This document shows, in pieces, positions 8,604 through 16,273 of a stretch of DNA of 64,000 nucleotides. Source of the stretch: Pseudomonas putida (GTDB lineage Bacteria > Pseudomonadota > Gammaproteobacteria > Pseudomonadales > Pseudomonadaceae). The stretch covers positions 6,014,001 to 6,078,000 of the forward strand of contig NZ_CP026115.2 of NCBI RefSeq assembly GCF_009883635.2. The letters run 5' to 3'. The position numbers and the translations under genes were made by a program. The notes under the pieces were generated by a model, which was not told the origin of the DNA, did not search any database, and saw nothing but the letters and a program-made list of their open reading frames with translations. The stretch's first letter is position 1. Every line of letters begins with the position of its first letter.

Positions 8604-9019
8604 TGCCTACTCATACTCGCATCCGCATGTTCAACACCAAGGAAACCTACCCTAACCAGACCCTGGACAACGACCTGTGTCAGGCCGTGCGGGCGGGTAA
8701 CACCATTTACGTGCGTGGCCAGGTCGGCACCGACTTCGAAGGCAAGCTGGTGGGCCTGGGTGACCCTCGGGCGCAGACCGAGCAGGCGATGAAGAACGTC
8801 AAGCAGCTGCTCGAAGAGGCAGGCTCCGACTTGTCGCACATCGTCAAGACCACCACCTACATCACCGACCCACGCTTCCGTGAACCGGTGTACAAGGAAG
8901 TGGGCAAATGGCTCAAGGGCGTTTACCCGATCTCCACCGGGCTGGTGGTGGCCGGCTTGGCCCAGGCCGAGTGGCTGATGGAAATCGACGTGATTGCGGT
9001 GGTGCCGGATCAGCAGTGA
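8603..9019 (+). CDS. RidA family (YjgF/YER057c/UK114) protein
   Basis: The 138-residue protein is a single RidA domain: GNTIYVRGQVGTDFEG, the helix EQAMKNVKQLLEEAGSDL, then VKTTTYITDPRFREPVYKEV and the C-terminal strand EWLMEIDVIAVVP. RidA proteins form trimers and hydrolyse enamine/imine intermediates. The usual catalytic arginine of the RidA subgroup (IRTTVFV type) is not obvious here, where the equivalent run reads VKTTTYI, so this looks like one of the Rid1-Rid7 side groups. The gene is translationally coupled to the flavoprotein (overlap TGATG) and is followed by a hairpin terminator. A role in clearing a reactive product of the flavoprotein is an inference. Confidence 0.85.
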   Translation: MPTHTRIRMFNTKETYPNQTLDNDLCQAVRAGNTIYVRGQVGTDFEGKLVGLGDPRAQTEQAMKNVKQLLEEAGSDLSHIVKTTTYITDPRFREPVYKEVGKWLKGVYPISTGLVVAGLAQAEWLMEIDVIAVVPDQQ

Positions 9020-9035
9020 TCCATTCGAGATAGCT

Positions 9036-9054
9036 GGGGCCGCTTCGCGGCCCC
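9036..9054. terminator. hairpin between converging ridA-like and lysR genes
   Basis: GGGGCCGC-TTC-GCGGCCCC is a perfect 8-bp stem with a 3-base loop placed between two converging genes. There is no long T-run, but position and stability make it a likely bidirectional terminator. Confidence 0.7.
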
Positions 9055-9060
9055 AAGGTC

Positions 9061-9966
9061 TCAGAACTTGGCCAATTCTTCGCGGCAGAACTCGACGAAC
9101 AGCTGCGCGGGCTTGGTCAGCTGCACCCGCTTCAGGTGCGCCGCCGCCAACCCCGACAGCGCCACCGGCTCGGCGATGTCGATCGTCACCAGCTTCTGCC
9201 CGTCATAAGTGCATTCCGAATGTGGCCGGGTCACCAGCAGCGAAAACCCGAAGCCCTGCCCCACCATCCCGCGCACCATCTCGATCGACGGCGAACTGAA
9301 GACGATGTTCGGCGTCAGGCCCATTTCATTGAACAGGCTGACGAAGTAGGTCCGGCTCGGCGCCACGTCCAGCAGGATCATCGGCTCCGGGCACAGGTCG
9401 CGCAGTGACACCTGTGCCTGGCCGGCGAAGCGGTGCTTCTCGGGCAGCAGCACGTAAGGCTTCTGCGGCGGCATCAAGGGTTCGGCTTCAATGGTGCCGT
9501 CCAGGTCGTGGTCATAGAGAAATGCCAGGTCGAAGGTGCCCGCGGTCAGTCCCTGGATCAGATCCTGCTGCTCGCCGTCGCGCAGGCGGATGTCCACGCC
9601 CGGATAACGCTCGCGAAAGCCGGCGATCAGCCGCGGCAGATACAGCGGCGCCACGGTTTCGAAGCAACCGATGTCGATCTGACCGGCCACGGTGTCGTTG
9701 TCGGCCAGGGCGTTCTGCTCGAACTCGTGGGCCATCTGCAGCAACGACTTGGTCTTGGCGTAGAAACGCTTGCCACTTGGCGTCAGCGAGACGCCTTGGG
9801 CGTGGTGGCGGATGAACAGCTGCACGCCAAAGCTTTCTTCCAGGCTCTTGATCGCCGTGGAGATCGACGGCTGGGCGATGTACAGCTGGCGCGAGGCTTC
9901 AGCAACGCTGCCGGCCTCGACGGTGGTAACGAAATACTTTAGTTGTCGCAAGGTATAGGAAGCCAC
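9061..9966 (-). CDS. LysR-family transcriptional regulator
   Basis: The 301-residue regulator has an N-terminal LysR helix-turn-helix (TLRQLKYFVTTVEAGSVAEA, then AQPSISTAIKSLEESFGVQLF) and a full periplasmic-binding-like effector domain (QIDIGCFETVAPLYLPRLIA onward). I chose the GTG at 9966 as the start: a GAGG element lies 5 bp upstream and the protein then begins VASYTLRQL, as relatives do; the open frame continues to 10146 but codes for no conserved residues there. It converges on the flavoprotein-RidA pair, and that pair and the divergent DUF1028-ArgE unit are its likely targets. The effector is unknown. Confidence 0.87.
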   Translation of the reverse strand: MASYTLRQLKYFVTTVEAGSVAEASRQLYIAQPSISTAIKSLEESFGVQLFIRHHAQGVSLTPSGKRFYAKTKSLLQMAHEFEQNALADNDTVAGQIDIGCFETVAPLYLPRLIAGFRERYPGVDIRLRDGEQQDLIQGLTAGTFDLAFLYDHDLDGTIEAEPLMPPQKPYVLLPEKHRFAGQAQVSLRDLCPEPMILLDVAPSRTYFVSLFNEMGLTPNIVFSSPSIEMVRGMVGQGFGFSLLVTRPHSECTYDGQKLVTIDIAEPVALSGLAAAHLKRVQLTKPAQLFVEFCREELAKF

Positions 9967-10096
9967 AGGCACCTCGTTGGCGCCGTTCGCGGGCGCCTTG
10001 GAATTTTCCTGCCACTTTACCTTGTGGCCTGATTCAGCGGGCTGCTGGGTGATGAAGGATTTGCCTATGGCTTGAACATACTTTTGTGTTACCAGT

Positions 10097-10135
10097 GCCG
10101 GCCTCTTCGCGGGGCAAGCCTGCGAAGAGGCCGGC
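10097..10135. repeat. REP-like perfect hairpin
   Basis: GCCGGCCTCTTCGC pairs exactly with GCGAAGAGGCCGGC across an 11-base loop. The stem core GGCCTCTTCGCG recurs at 11918-11951, so this is a repeated element. It lies upstream of the LysR gene and downstream of the small secreted-protein gene on the same strand, where it probably ends that gene's transcript. Confidence 0.7.
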
Positions 10136-10193
10136 AGCGAGTCCACCTGTACATTGATACTACGAAATACGTGTCAATGCTCCAGACCTGCCG

Positions 10194-10658
10194 TCAGGGA
10201 CGTAGCCAGTTAACACCGGCATGATCGATAGCCGTGTTTTCTGCCTGAACGAAGGTGCCGTGTTGCGGGGGTATCTTCTGGTCCGTGTAAGCAAGGGCTT
10301 GCTGAGTGAAAACCTGCTTCTGATTGTCGAAGGTCAGGTCGTGCCTTGCGACATTTCCGCCCCAATCTTCGGAGGGCAGCGACAGGTAACTGATCTTGTA
10401 GACCGAATCGGTCGACTGCCCCACGATCACGTACACACCATAATGATCCTCGCCAGGCGACACGATCTTGTAGATACCATTGTCGTAGTAGTAGATGCGC
10501 GCCAGTTCGAACGGCTTTTCGCTATACATCACCTCGTATTTCAAATGATGAACCATTGTTGGGGCCCCGACAGGGATCCTGATCGGCTCAGGAGTGGCTG
10601 CTTGGGTGATCGCCGGGATGCTGATGGCGGCAGCAACGAGCATGGATTTGAGCGTCAT
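10194..10658 (-). CDS. small secreted protein of unknown function
   Basis: The 154-residue product starts with a clear signal peptide (MTLKSMLVAAAISIPAITQA, cleavage after about residue 20). The mature part has no cysteines in obvious pairs and reads as a small beta-rich domain (YEVMYSEKPFELARIYYYDN, EDHYGVYVIVGQS). I do not recognise the family. The frame opens earlier at 10703, but the ATG at 10658 starts the signal peptide exactly. It stands alone, with REP-like hairpin 10097-10135 downstream, so it is probably a monocistronic periplasmic protein. Confidence 0.65.
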   Translation of the reverse strand: MTLKSMLVAAAISIPAITQAATPEPIRIPVGAPTMVHHLKYEVMYSEKPFELARIYYYDNGIYKIVSPGEDHYGVYVIVGQSTDSVYKISYLSLPSEDWGGNVARHDLTFDNQKQVFTQQALAYTDQKIPPQHGTFVQAENTAIDHAGVNWLRP

Positions 10659-10872
10659 GTCTGTTCCTTGTACGCGTGTGAAGGAACCGCACGATAGTTG
10701 CATTCGCAGGGGGAAAAAGTGGTTTGGTGCTGTTAGGGAACAGCCTTACACAAATCAACGAAAGGTATTACAAATCTGACGCAGCGCAGAAGCGCCTCAA
10801 CGCTCAGGGCTGGTGAATCGGTCCAAAGCGTCTTTACTGGTAGGTAACGACCCGCAGGTACGGTGTGCGCCT

Positions 10873-11259
10873 ATGAAGATCGTTGTCACCAGCATCCTCG
10901 TCGACGACCAGGCCAAGGCTCTGGCGTTCTACCATTACGTACTGGGCTTCGAGCCCAAGCATGACATCCCCATGGGCCAGCATCGCTGGCTGACGCTGAC
11001 CTCTCCCAATGACCCAAATGGTGTCGAGCTACTGTTGGAGCCCGATGCGCACCAGGCGGCCAAGGTCTACAAGCAAGCGCTGAGACAGGACGGCATTCCG
11101 GCCACCTCGTTCGGCGTGCGCGATATCCAGGCCGAGTACACCCGGCTGTGCAAAGCCGGCGTGAAGTTCACCAAGGAGCCCACCAACCTGGGCCCGGTCA
11201 CGGTCGCGGTGTTCGACGACACCTGCGGCAACCTGATCCAGATCGCCCAGAAACACTGA
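10873..11259 (+). CDS. VOC-family (glyoxalase/bleomycin-resistance fold) protein
   Basis: The 128-residue protein is one VOC domain made of two beta-alpha-beta-beta-beta units: MKIVVTSILVDDQAKALAFY with the conserved VLGFEPKHDI, and the second half GIPATSFGVRDIQAEYTRL ending DTCGNLIQIAQKH. The final DxxGNxIQ motif is typical. The metal-ligand pattern is incomplete to the eye, so lyase, dioxygenase or binding roles are all open. The start at 10873 is chosen because it begins the first strand; the frame opening at 10813 adds an unconserved tail. It is followed after 75 bp by an unknown gene on the same strand. Confidence 0.8.
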   Translation: MKIVVTSILVDDQAKALAFYHYVLGFEPKHDIPMGQHRWLTLTSPNDPNGVELLLEPDAHQAAKVYKQALRQDGIPATSFGVRDIQAEYTRLCKAGVKFTKEPTNLGPVTVAVFDDTCGNLIQIAQKH

Positions 11260-11334
11260 GCCGCGCCCATGGCAGCCAATGCTGCCATTGGCTACATTGC
11301 AGCTGTATCCCGTGCGCCACAACAAGGAAAACAG

Positions 11335-11904
11335 ATGCGCCACGAATTCAGCGAAGTGCTCAACGACCTGGTCGACTATTTCCTGCTGGGCGATATCCAG
11401 CTGCTCGACCGTTTCAAACACGAAAACCACCTGTCCGACGACCTGGCCCGCGAGTTCACCAGCAATGACAGCGGCGACAGGGCCGTGGCCGAAGGCGTGG
11501 TGGTGCCGCTGGCGGGGGTCGACAACCTGCCCTACCACATCCTGTTCACCCTCGATGGCTACACACCGGCCCTGCTAGAGCCCGGAAGCCGCCTCAAGCA
11601 CCGGCGCAATGGCTATGTGCTGCAGGTCGAGCACCGTGCGGTGATGCTTTACACCTGGCGCATCCTGCAGCATTTCACCAACAAGACGCTGGGTGACCTG
11701 ATAGCCCGCTATCAGGTGCCGGGGCGGCCGATCATCGAGCTGGACAATGGCTGGTATGACGTCGAGGTGCTGGCGGGGGCGCTGATCAGGGACGGCTTGT
11801 ACGAACCGGCGTTCGAGTTCGTGCTGAAGAAACGCTGGAATCGGGGTGAGGCCAAAGGGGTGGATATTGGCTATGCCTTCAGCCTGCGCGGCTATTTCGA
11901 TTGA
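11335..11904 (+). CDS. conserved-looking hypothetical cytoplasmic protein
   Basis: The 189-residue product is soluble, without signal or membrane segments. It is mixed in charge and has regular-looking strands and helices (NDLVDYFLLGDIQLLDRF; RPIIELDNGWYDVEVLAGAL). I cannot assign a family. The ATG at 11335 has a good ribosome site (AAGGAAAA, 6 bp upstream), better than the frame opening at 11269. It follows the VOC gene and ends 13 bp before a strong terminator-like hairpin. It could share transcription with the VOC gene. Confidence 0.65.
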   Translation: MRHEFSEVLNDLVDYFLLGDIQLLDRFKHENHLSDDLAREFTSNDSGDRAVAEGVVVPLAGVDNLPYHILFTLDGYTPALLEPGSRLKHRRNGYVLQVEHRAVMLYTWRILQHFTNKTLGDLIARYQVPGRPIIELDNGWYDVEVLAGALIRDGLYEPAFEFVLKKRWNRGEAKGVDIGYAFSLRGYFD

Positions 11905-11917
11905 TTTTTGCTTGTGC

Positions 11918-11951
11918 CGGCCTCTTCGCGGCTAAAGCCGCGAAGAGGCCG
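11918..11951. terminator. perfect 16-bp hairpin between converging genes
   Basis: CGGCCTCTTCGCGGCT pairs completely with AGCCGCGAAGAGGCCG around two A residues. It lies between the unknown gene (plus) and the MFS gene (minus), so it serves as a bidirectional terminator. Its sequence is a relative of the hairpin at 10097-10135. Confidence 0.75.
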
Positions 11952-11958
11952 ATCCTGC

Positions 11959-13632
11959 CTAACTGATATCCCGGTCCTTGGTCTCCGGCAGGAAGAAGAT
12001 CCCCAGCACTGCCGTCATCACCGCAATCACGATCGGGTACCACAGCCCGTAGTAGATATCCCCGGTCGCCGCCACCATGGCGAACGCCACGGTCGGCAGG
12101 AAACCACCGAACCAGCCGTTGCCGATGTGGTACGGCAGCGACATCGAGGTGTAGCGGATACGCGCCGGGAACAGCTCCACCAGCCACGCGGCGATTGGCC
12201 CGTAGACCATGGTCACGTAGATCACCAGAATGGTCAGCAGCAACAGCACCATTGGATAGTGGATCTTCGCCGGGTCGGCCTTTTCCGGGTAACCCGCTTC
12301 CTTCAAGGCGCCGCTCATGGTCGCGGTGAAGGCGTCACTCTGGGTCTTCAGATCAGCCGCCGCCAGGCTGCTGCCGTCGAAGCTCGGAATCACCCGTTCA
12401 CCGATGCGAATCTGCGCCACACTGCCAGGCTCGGCGGCCTGGTTGGTGTAGGGGATCGCACGTTTGGCCAGCAGGCTCTTGGCGATGTCGCAGGAGCTGG
12501 TGAATCTGGCCTTGCCTACTGGGTCGAACTGGAACGCGCACTGCCCAGGGTCTGCCACCACCACCACCGGGTTCTGCTCCTGGGCGACAAACACGTCCGG
12601 GTTGCCGTACTCGGTCAGCGCCTTGAAAATCGGGAAGTAGGTCAGCGCGGCGATGATGCAGCCGGCCATGATGATCTTCTTGCGGCCAATACGGTCCGAC
12701 AGGCTGCCGAAGAAAATGAAGAACGGCGTACCGATCAGCAAGGAACCTGCGATCAGCAGGTTGGCGGTCTGCGGGTCGATCTTGAGCATCTGCAGCAGGA
12801 AAAACAGCGCGTAGAACTGCCCGGTGTACCACACCACCGCCTGCCCGGCAGTGCCACCGAGCAACGACATGATCACCACCTTGAGGTTGTCCCAGCGGGC
12901 GAACGACTCGGTCAGCGGCGCCTTGCACGCCTTGCCTTCGGCCTTCATCTTCAGGAACACCGGCGACTCGTTGAGCTGCATGCGGATGTACACCGAAATC
13001 GCCAGCAGCAGGATCGACAGCAGGAACGGTACCCGCCAGCCCCAGGCCTCGAACACCTCGGTGCCCATGATGGTGCGACAGGCCAGGATCACCAGCAGCG
13101 AGAGGAACAGGCCAAGCGTGGCGGTGGTCTGGATCCACGCCGTGAAGAAGCCGCGTCGGCCCTTGGGTGCATGCTCGGCCACATAGGTGGCCGCCCCGCC
13201 ATACTCGCCGCCCAGCGCCAGGCCCTGGAGCAGGCGCAAGGTGATCAGGATGATCGGTGCCGCCACGCCAATCGCCGCGTAACTGGGCAACAACCCGACC
13301 ACTGCGGTGGACAGGCCCATGATGACGATGGTGATGAGGAAGGTGTGCTTGCGCCCGATCATGTCGCCCAAGCGGCCGAACACGATGGCTCCGAACGGAC
13401 GCACGGCAAAGCCGGCAGCAAAGGCCAGCAAGGCGAAGATGAACGAGGTGGTTTCATTGACGCCGGCGAAGAAGTGCTTGGCAATGATCGCTGCCAGCGA
13501 GCCGTACAGGTAGAAGTCGTACCACTCGAACACGGTACCCAGCGAGGAGGCGAAGATGACCTTGCGCTCCTCCTTGGTAATGCCCCGTTGGGGCGCGCTA
13601 CTGCCCGTGGAAGCGCTGTCGAGAACCGCCAT
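11959..13632 (-). CDS. MFS transporter, metabolite:H+ symporter (MHS) type, with long periplasmic loop
   Basis: The 557-residue inner-membrane protein shows MHS-family signatures: LGTVFEWYDFYLYGSLA in helix 1, the loop 2-3 motif FGRLGDMIGRKHTF, the RLLQGLALGGEYGGA helix 4 motif and GSLSDRIGRKKIIMAG between helices 8 and 9. MHS members import organic acids, betaines or aromatic acids with protons. Unusually, about 130 residues are inserted between late transmembrane helices (roughly residues 365-480: GNPDVFVAQEQNPVVVVADP up to DPAKIHYPM), which should be extracytoplasmic; it contains two cysteines. The start at 13632 has an excellent GGAGG site. It is a single gene; the substrate is unknown. 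Confidence 0.85.
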   Translation of the reverse strand: MAVLDSASTGSSAPQRGITKEERKVIFASSLGTVFEWYDFYLYGSLAAIIAKHFFAGVNETTSFIFALLAFAAGFAVRPFGAIVFGRLGDMIGRKHTFLITIVIMGLSTAVVGLLPSYAAIGVAAPIILITLRLLQGLALGGEYGGAATYVAEHAPKGRRGFFTAWIQTTATLGLFLSLLVILACRTIMGTEVFEAWGWRVPFLLSILLLAISVYIRMQLNESPVFLKMKAEGKACKAPLTESFARWDNLKVVIMSLLGGTAGQAVVWYTGQFYALFFLLQMLKIDPQTANLLIAGSLLIGTPFFIFFGSLSDRIGRKKIIMAGCIIAALTYFPIFKALTEYGNPDVFVAQEQNPVVVVADPGQCAFQFDPVGKARFTSSCDIAKSLLAKRAIPYTNQAAEPGSVAQIRIGERVIPSFDGSSLAAADLKTQSDAFTATMSGALKEAGYPEKADPAKIHYPMVLLLLTILVIYVTMVYGPIAAWLVELFPARIRYTSMSLPYHIGNGWFGGFLPTVAFAMVAATGDIYYGLWYPIVIAVMTAVLGIFFLPETKDRDIS

Positions 13633-13821
13633 GGGTTGCCTCCGTCTTGTCGTTATCGCAGGCCGGAGTACCTCACACCCATTTCACCGTCGCACCCAGG
13701 CCCTAGGGCTAGCATTGGTTGCGCGAAGCACGACGAGGTCAGCTGCCTCGAATCGCAGCAAGGTAACTGAAGCATAATCGGCTTTGCGGCAATATCCACT
13801 TGCCAGCATCGCCAGATGCCA

Positions 13822-14601
13822 TCACCCCAGAAACCGCTGCACTTCGGCCAGGACCACCTTGGCCTGTTCCCGGTGCGGAACATGCCCGCAGCCTGGCAAC
13901 AGGCACATCGCGCTCGGCCCGGCGGCCAGCGTGGTGAAGCGCCGTGGATGCGCTGGCGAACCGAATTCGTCCTGGTCGCCATGCAGGCTGAGCAGCGGGC
14001 AATGCACCTGCGCCAGCAGCGCATCCAGGTTCCAGTCGGCGAAGGCATCATCCAGCCAGGTGTCCACCCACGCGTGCAACACCCATTCGGCCTTGTCGCC
14101 GTGATACCGCGCCAAGCGCTCCAGCTGACCTGGTGCGGCGAACTGCTGATCGGCTTCGCGGATGCCCTGCAAGGTCAGGTCCTCGACAAAGGCCTGGGCC
14201 GATTCGATGATAAGGCCTCGGCAATGTTTGCCATGGGTCGCTGCGCAGCCGACGGCCATGCCGCCGCCGACGCTGTGGCCAAAGACGATGAAGTCGCCGA
14301 TGCCCAGTTGCCGGCGCAACGCCGCAAAGCCCTGCTCCGCCTCGGCCTCGACAAAGCCACGGCGCAACCGGCCTGGGTGCGCAGCGGAGCGGCCGAAGCC
14401 TAGCCGGTCATAGGCAATCACCCGCTGACCGGTCGCCGCGGCCAGCTGTTCGGGAAAGTCACGCCACAAGGCAACGCAGCCCAGCGAGTCGTGCAACAGT
14501 ATGATCGGCACGCCTTGGCCGTTCAGGGGTTGCCAGTCCTGGGCGAACAGCTTGCCGTCAGGCGTATCGATCCAGTGCTCGAACGCGTCGACCTGCGTCA
14601 T
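13822..14601 (-). CDS. alpha/beta hydrolase
   Basis: The 259-residue enzyme has a complete alpha/beta-hydrolase triad by eye: nucleophile serine in FGHSVGGGMA, acid in SLHGDQDEFGS and histidine in LPGCGHVPHRE near the end. The oxyanion region is LLHDSLGC and the conserved YDRLGFGRS segment follows. The substrate is unknown; the size and motifs suit a small ester or lactone hydrolase, or a C-C hydrolase. Its ATG overlaps the stop of the upstream VOC gene by 4 bp (ATGA), so both are translated from one mRNA and probably act on related compounds. Confidence 0.85.
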   Translation of the reverse strand: MTQVDAFEHWIDTPDGKLFAQDWQPLNGQGVPIILLHDSLGCVALWRDFPEQLAAATGQRVIAYDRLGFGRSAAHPGRLRRGFVEAEAEQGFAALRRQLGIGDFIVFGHSVGGGMAVGCAATHGKHCRGLIIESAQAFVEDLTLQGIREADQQFAAPGQLERLARYHGDKAEWVLHAWVDTWLDDAFADWNLDALLAQVHCPLLSLHGDQDEFGSPAHPRRFTTLAAGPSAMCLLPGCGHVPHREQAKVVLAEVQRFLG

Positions 14602-15017
14602 GCCGCTCCCTCGACCGGGCCCTTGAGTTCGACCTGGTTGCCATCAGGGTCGAAACAGTACAGCGACAACCCCTCGCCTTCGGCGCCATAGCGCTTCTCG
14701 GCCGCTTCGACGGCGACGCCTTCTGCTTGTAGGTAAGCCGTCAGGGCTTGTTCGTCGAACGGTTCGATGCGCAGGCAGAAGTGATGCAGATTACGCCCTT
14801 CTGCCCCCGGCGCCGCACCACCGGGCCGGCCCAGCGGGCCGTCGAGGGTTACCAGGTCGATCATTGCCGTGCCGGTCGCCAGATGGACCATGCCCAGGTC
14901 CGGGCGCTCACGGCTGACCGTGCAACCCAGCAGGTCACGGTAGAAGGCCACGCTGCGCGGCAGGTCGGTGACCCGCAGCACCAGGTGATCGATGTGCTTG
15001 ATGGTGAACGGTCGCAT
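14598..15017 (-). CDS. VOC-family protein
   Basis: The 139-residue protein is one VOC domain beginning IKHIDHLVLRVTDLPRSVAF, with the YRDLLGC turn, HHFCLRIEPFDEQAL in the second half and the terminal motif LYCFDPDGNQVELKGP. Metal-ligand residues are present at the expected spots (His in strand 1, His in HHFCLR, Glu in QVELK), so it may be a functional metalloenzyme such as a glyoxalase-type or ring-cleavage enzyme. It is coupled by a 4-bp overlap to the alpha/beta hydrolase behind it. A pathway in which this protein makes a product that the hydrolase opens is an inference. Confidence 0.83.
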   Translation of the reverse strand: MRPFTIKHIDHLVLRVTDLPRSVAFYRDLLGCTVSRERPDLGMVHLATGTAMIDLVTLDGPLGRPGGAAPGAEGRNLHHFCLRIEPFDEQALTAYLQAEGVAVEAAEKRYGAEGEGLSLYCFDPDGNQVELKGPVEGAA

Positions 15018-15093
15018 GCCAGGTCTCCTTTTGGCGAGTGCCCGTGAACGTTCGCCACCATAGCCCAGGACCTGGCTCGCTGACCATCACCGC

Positions 15094-16020
15094 CTATTCA
15101 TTCACCAGGCGCTGCAGCAGGCCGCCTTCATGCCGAGCGAGGATGCGCAGGATCTGGTCGACCAGTGCCCGGTCCGGCGCCTCGAGGTGGAAATGATGCC
15201 CGCCCGGGTGCCAGGACACCTTGGCATGGCCTGGCAACGCCGCCTGACGCTGTTCGAAGCCCGTGCCGGTGAATGCGCCTTGCCTGCCGAACATCAGGTA
15301 CAACGGGCAGCGGATTTCCCGCAGCAGGTCGCACGCCTCGCGTTCGGTCAGCGGCATGGGCTCGGGCAGCACCAGCCGTGGGTCGTGACGCCAACTGTAA
15401 CCGTCGGCCAGCTGCAGCAAGTCGCGCAGTGCCAGCAGCCGGGCGGCCTCCTCGCTCAACTCGCCATCCAGGCGCTTGCGCCGTTGTTCGAGCGCGGTCT
15501 CCAGGTTGTCGAACCGGCTGCCATCTGGCTCGCCAAAACCCCGCAACTGGCTGCGCTGGACCATCTTTTTCAGCCGATAGGCACGCGCCAGGTGCTGCAC
15601 GCGATCGTCCTCGGCGACGGTGAACGGCGCACCGATGCCATCGAGGAAGATCATGCTGGCGATGCCGCTGGTCATGGCAGCCAGCAGCGAGGCGATGCCG
15701 GTGCCCATGCCATGGGCGAGCACATGAAACTGGGACAGGCCCAGGCTGTCGGTGACGGCCAGCATGTCCTCGGCATGTTCCCAGAGGTAATAGCCACTGT
15801 CATGGCGGCGGTGATCGGAACGGCCGTGACCGACCAGGTCAGGGGCCACCACGAAGCAGCCCTCCAACAGCGGCCCCAGGCGCTCGAACGAGGCTGCATT
15901 GTCCAGCCAGCCATGCAAGGCCAGGACTGGGATGCCATCTTCAGGCCCCCAGGTCCTTACCGCAATTTCAATACCCTCGAGGTCCAGCAGGTGATCCTTT
16001 GGACTGCACAGCGAATGCAT
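15094..16020 (-). CDS. alpha/beta-hydrolase-fold protein lacking the catalytic serine
   Basis: The 308-residue protein has the alpha/beta-hydrolase frame (PVLALHGWLDNAASF; VVAPDLVGHGRSDHRR; a helical cap; HPGGHHFHLEAPD at the end). The nucleophile elbow, however, reads VLAHGMGTGIAS: Gly104 (codon GGC at 15711-15709) stands where serine is expected. The acid position is also poor (MFGRQGAF has no aspartate); the final histidine is kept. It is therefore probably not a normal hydrolase and could be a binding protein, a lyase-like variant or a recently inactivated enzyme. The start at 16020 begins the conserved part; the frame opens at 16137. It is separated by 76 bp from the VOC gene downstream and is divergent from the large NEL gene. 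Confidence 0.75.
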   Translation of the reverse strand: MHSLCSPKDHLLDLEGIEIAVRTWGPEDGIPVLALHGWLDNAASFERLGPLLEGCFVVAPDLVGHGRSDHRRHDSGYYLWEHAEDMLAVTDSLGLSQFHVLAHGMGTGIASLLAAMTSGIASMIFLDGIGAPFTVAEDDRVQHLARAYRLKKMVQRSQLRGFGEPDGSRFDNLETALEQRRKRLDGELSEEAARLLALRDLLQLADGYSWRHDPRLVLPEPMPLTEREACDLLREIRCPLYLMFGRQGAFTGTGFEQRQAALPGHAKVSWHPGGHHFHLEAPDRALVDQILRILARHEGGLLQRLVNE

Positions 16021-16273
16021 CGGAGTTCTCCCTGACAGAGTGCCGGCCCATGGCCAGGCATCACGCAGCGCCGGCCTGCAGCAGGCCACAACGGCGCCAC
16101 CCACACGGCATGCCCACGCCATGCCGGACTCCACCATCCCCTAACAGCCCTGTCCACGCTGGCCTGCTACCGACCCTCGCGTGCACAGGACCGACCCTGA
16201 CCCAACTAAGTACCACCTGCGCCTGGACCGAATGCGCTCGACTGAAGACTCCATACTCCAGAGTGCCAACAGC

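Noticed and set aside
11908..13770. A 620-codon plus-strand frame opposite the MFS transporter
   Set aside because: Antisense shadow rich in H, R, Q and G; the opposite strand encodes an intact MHS transporter with all motifs.
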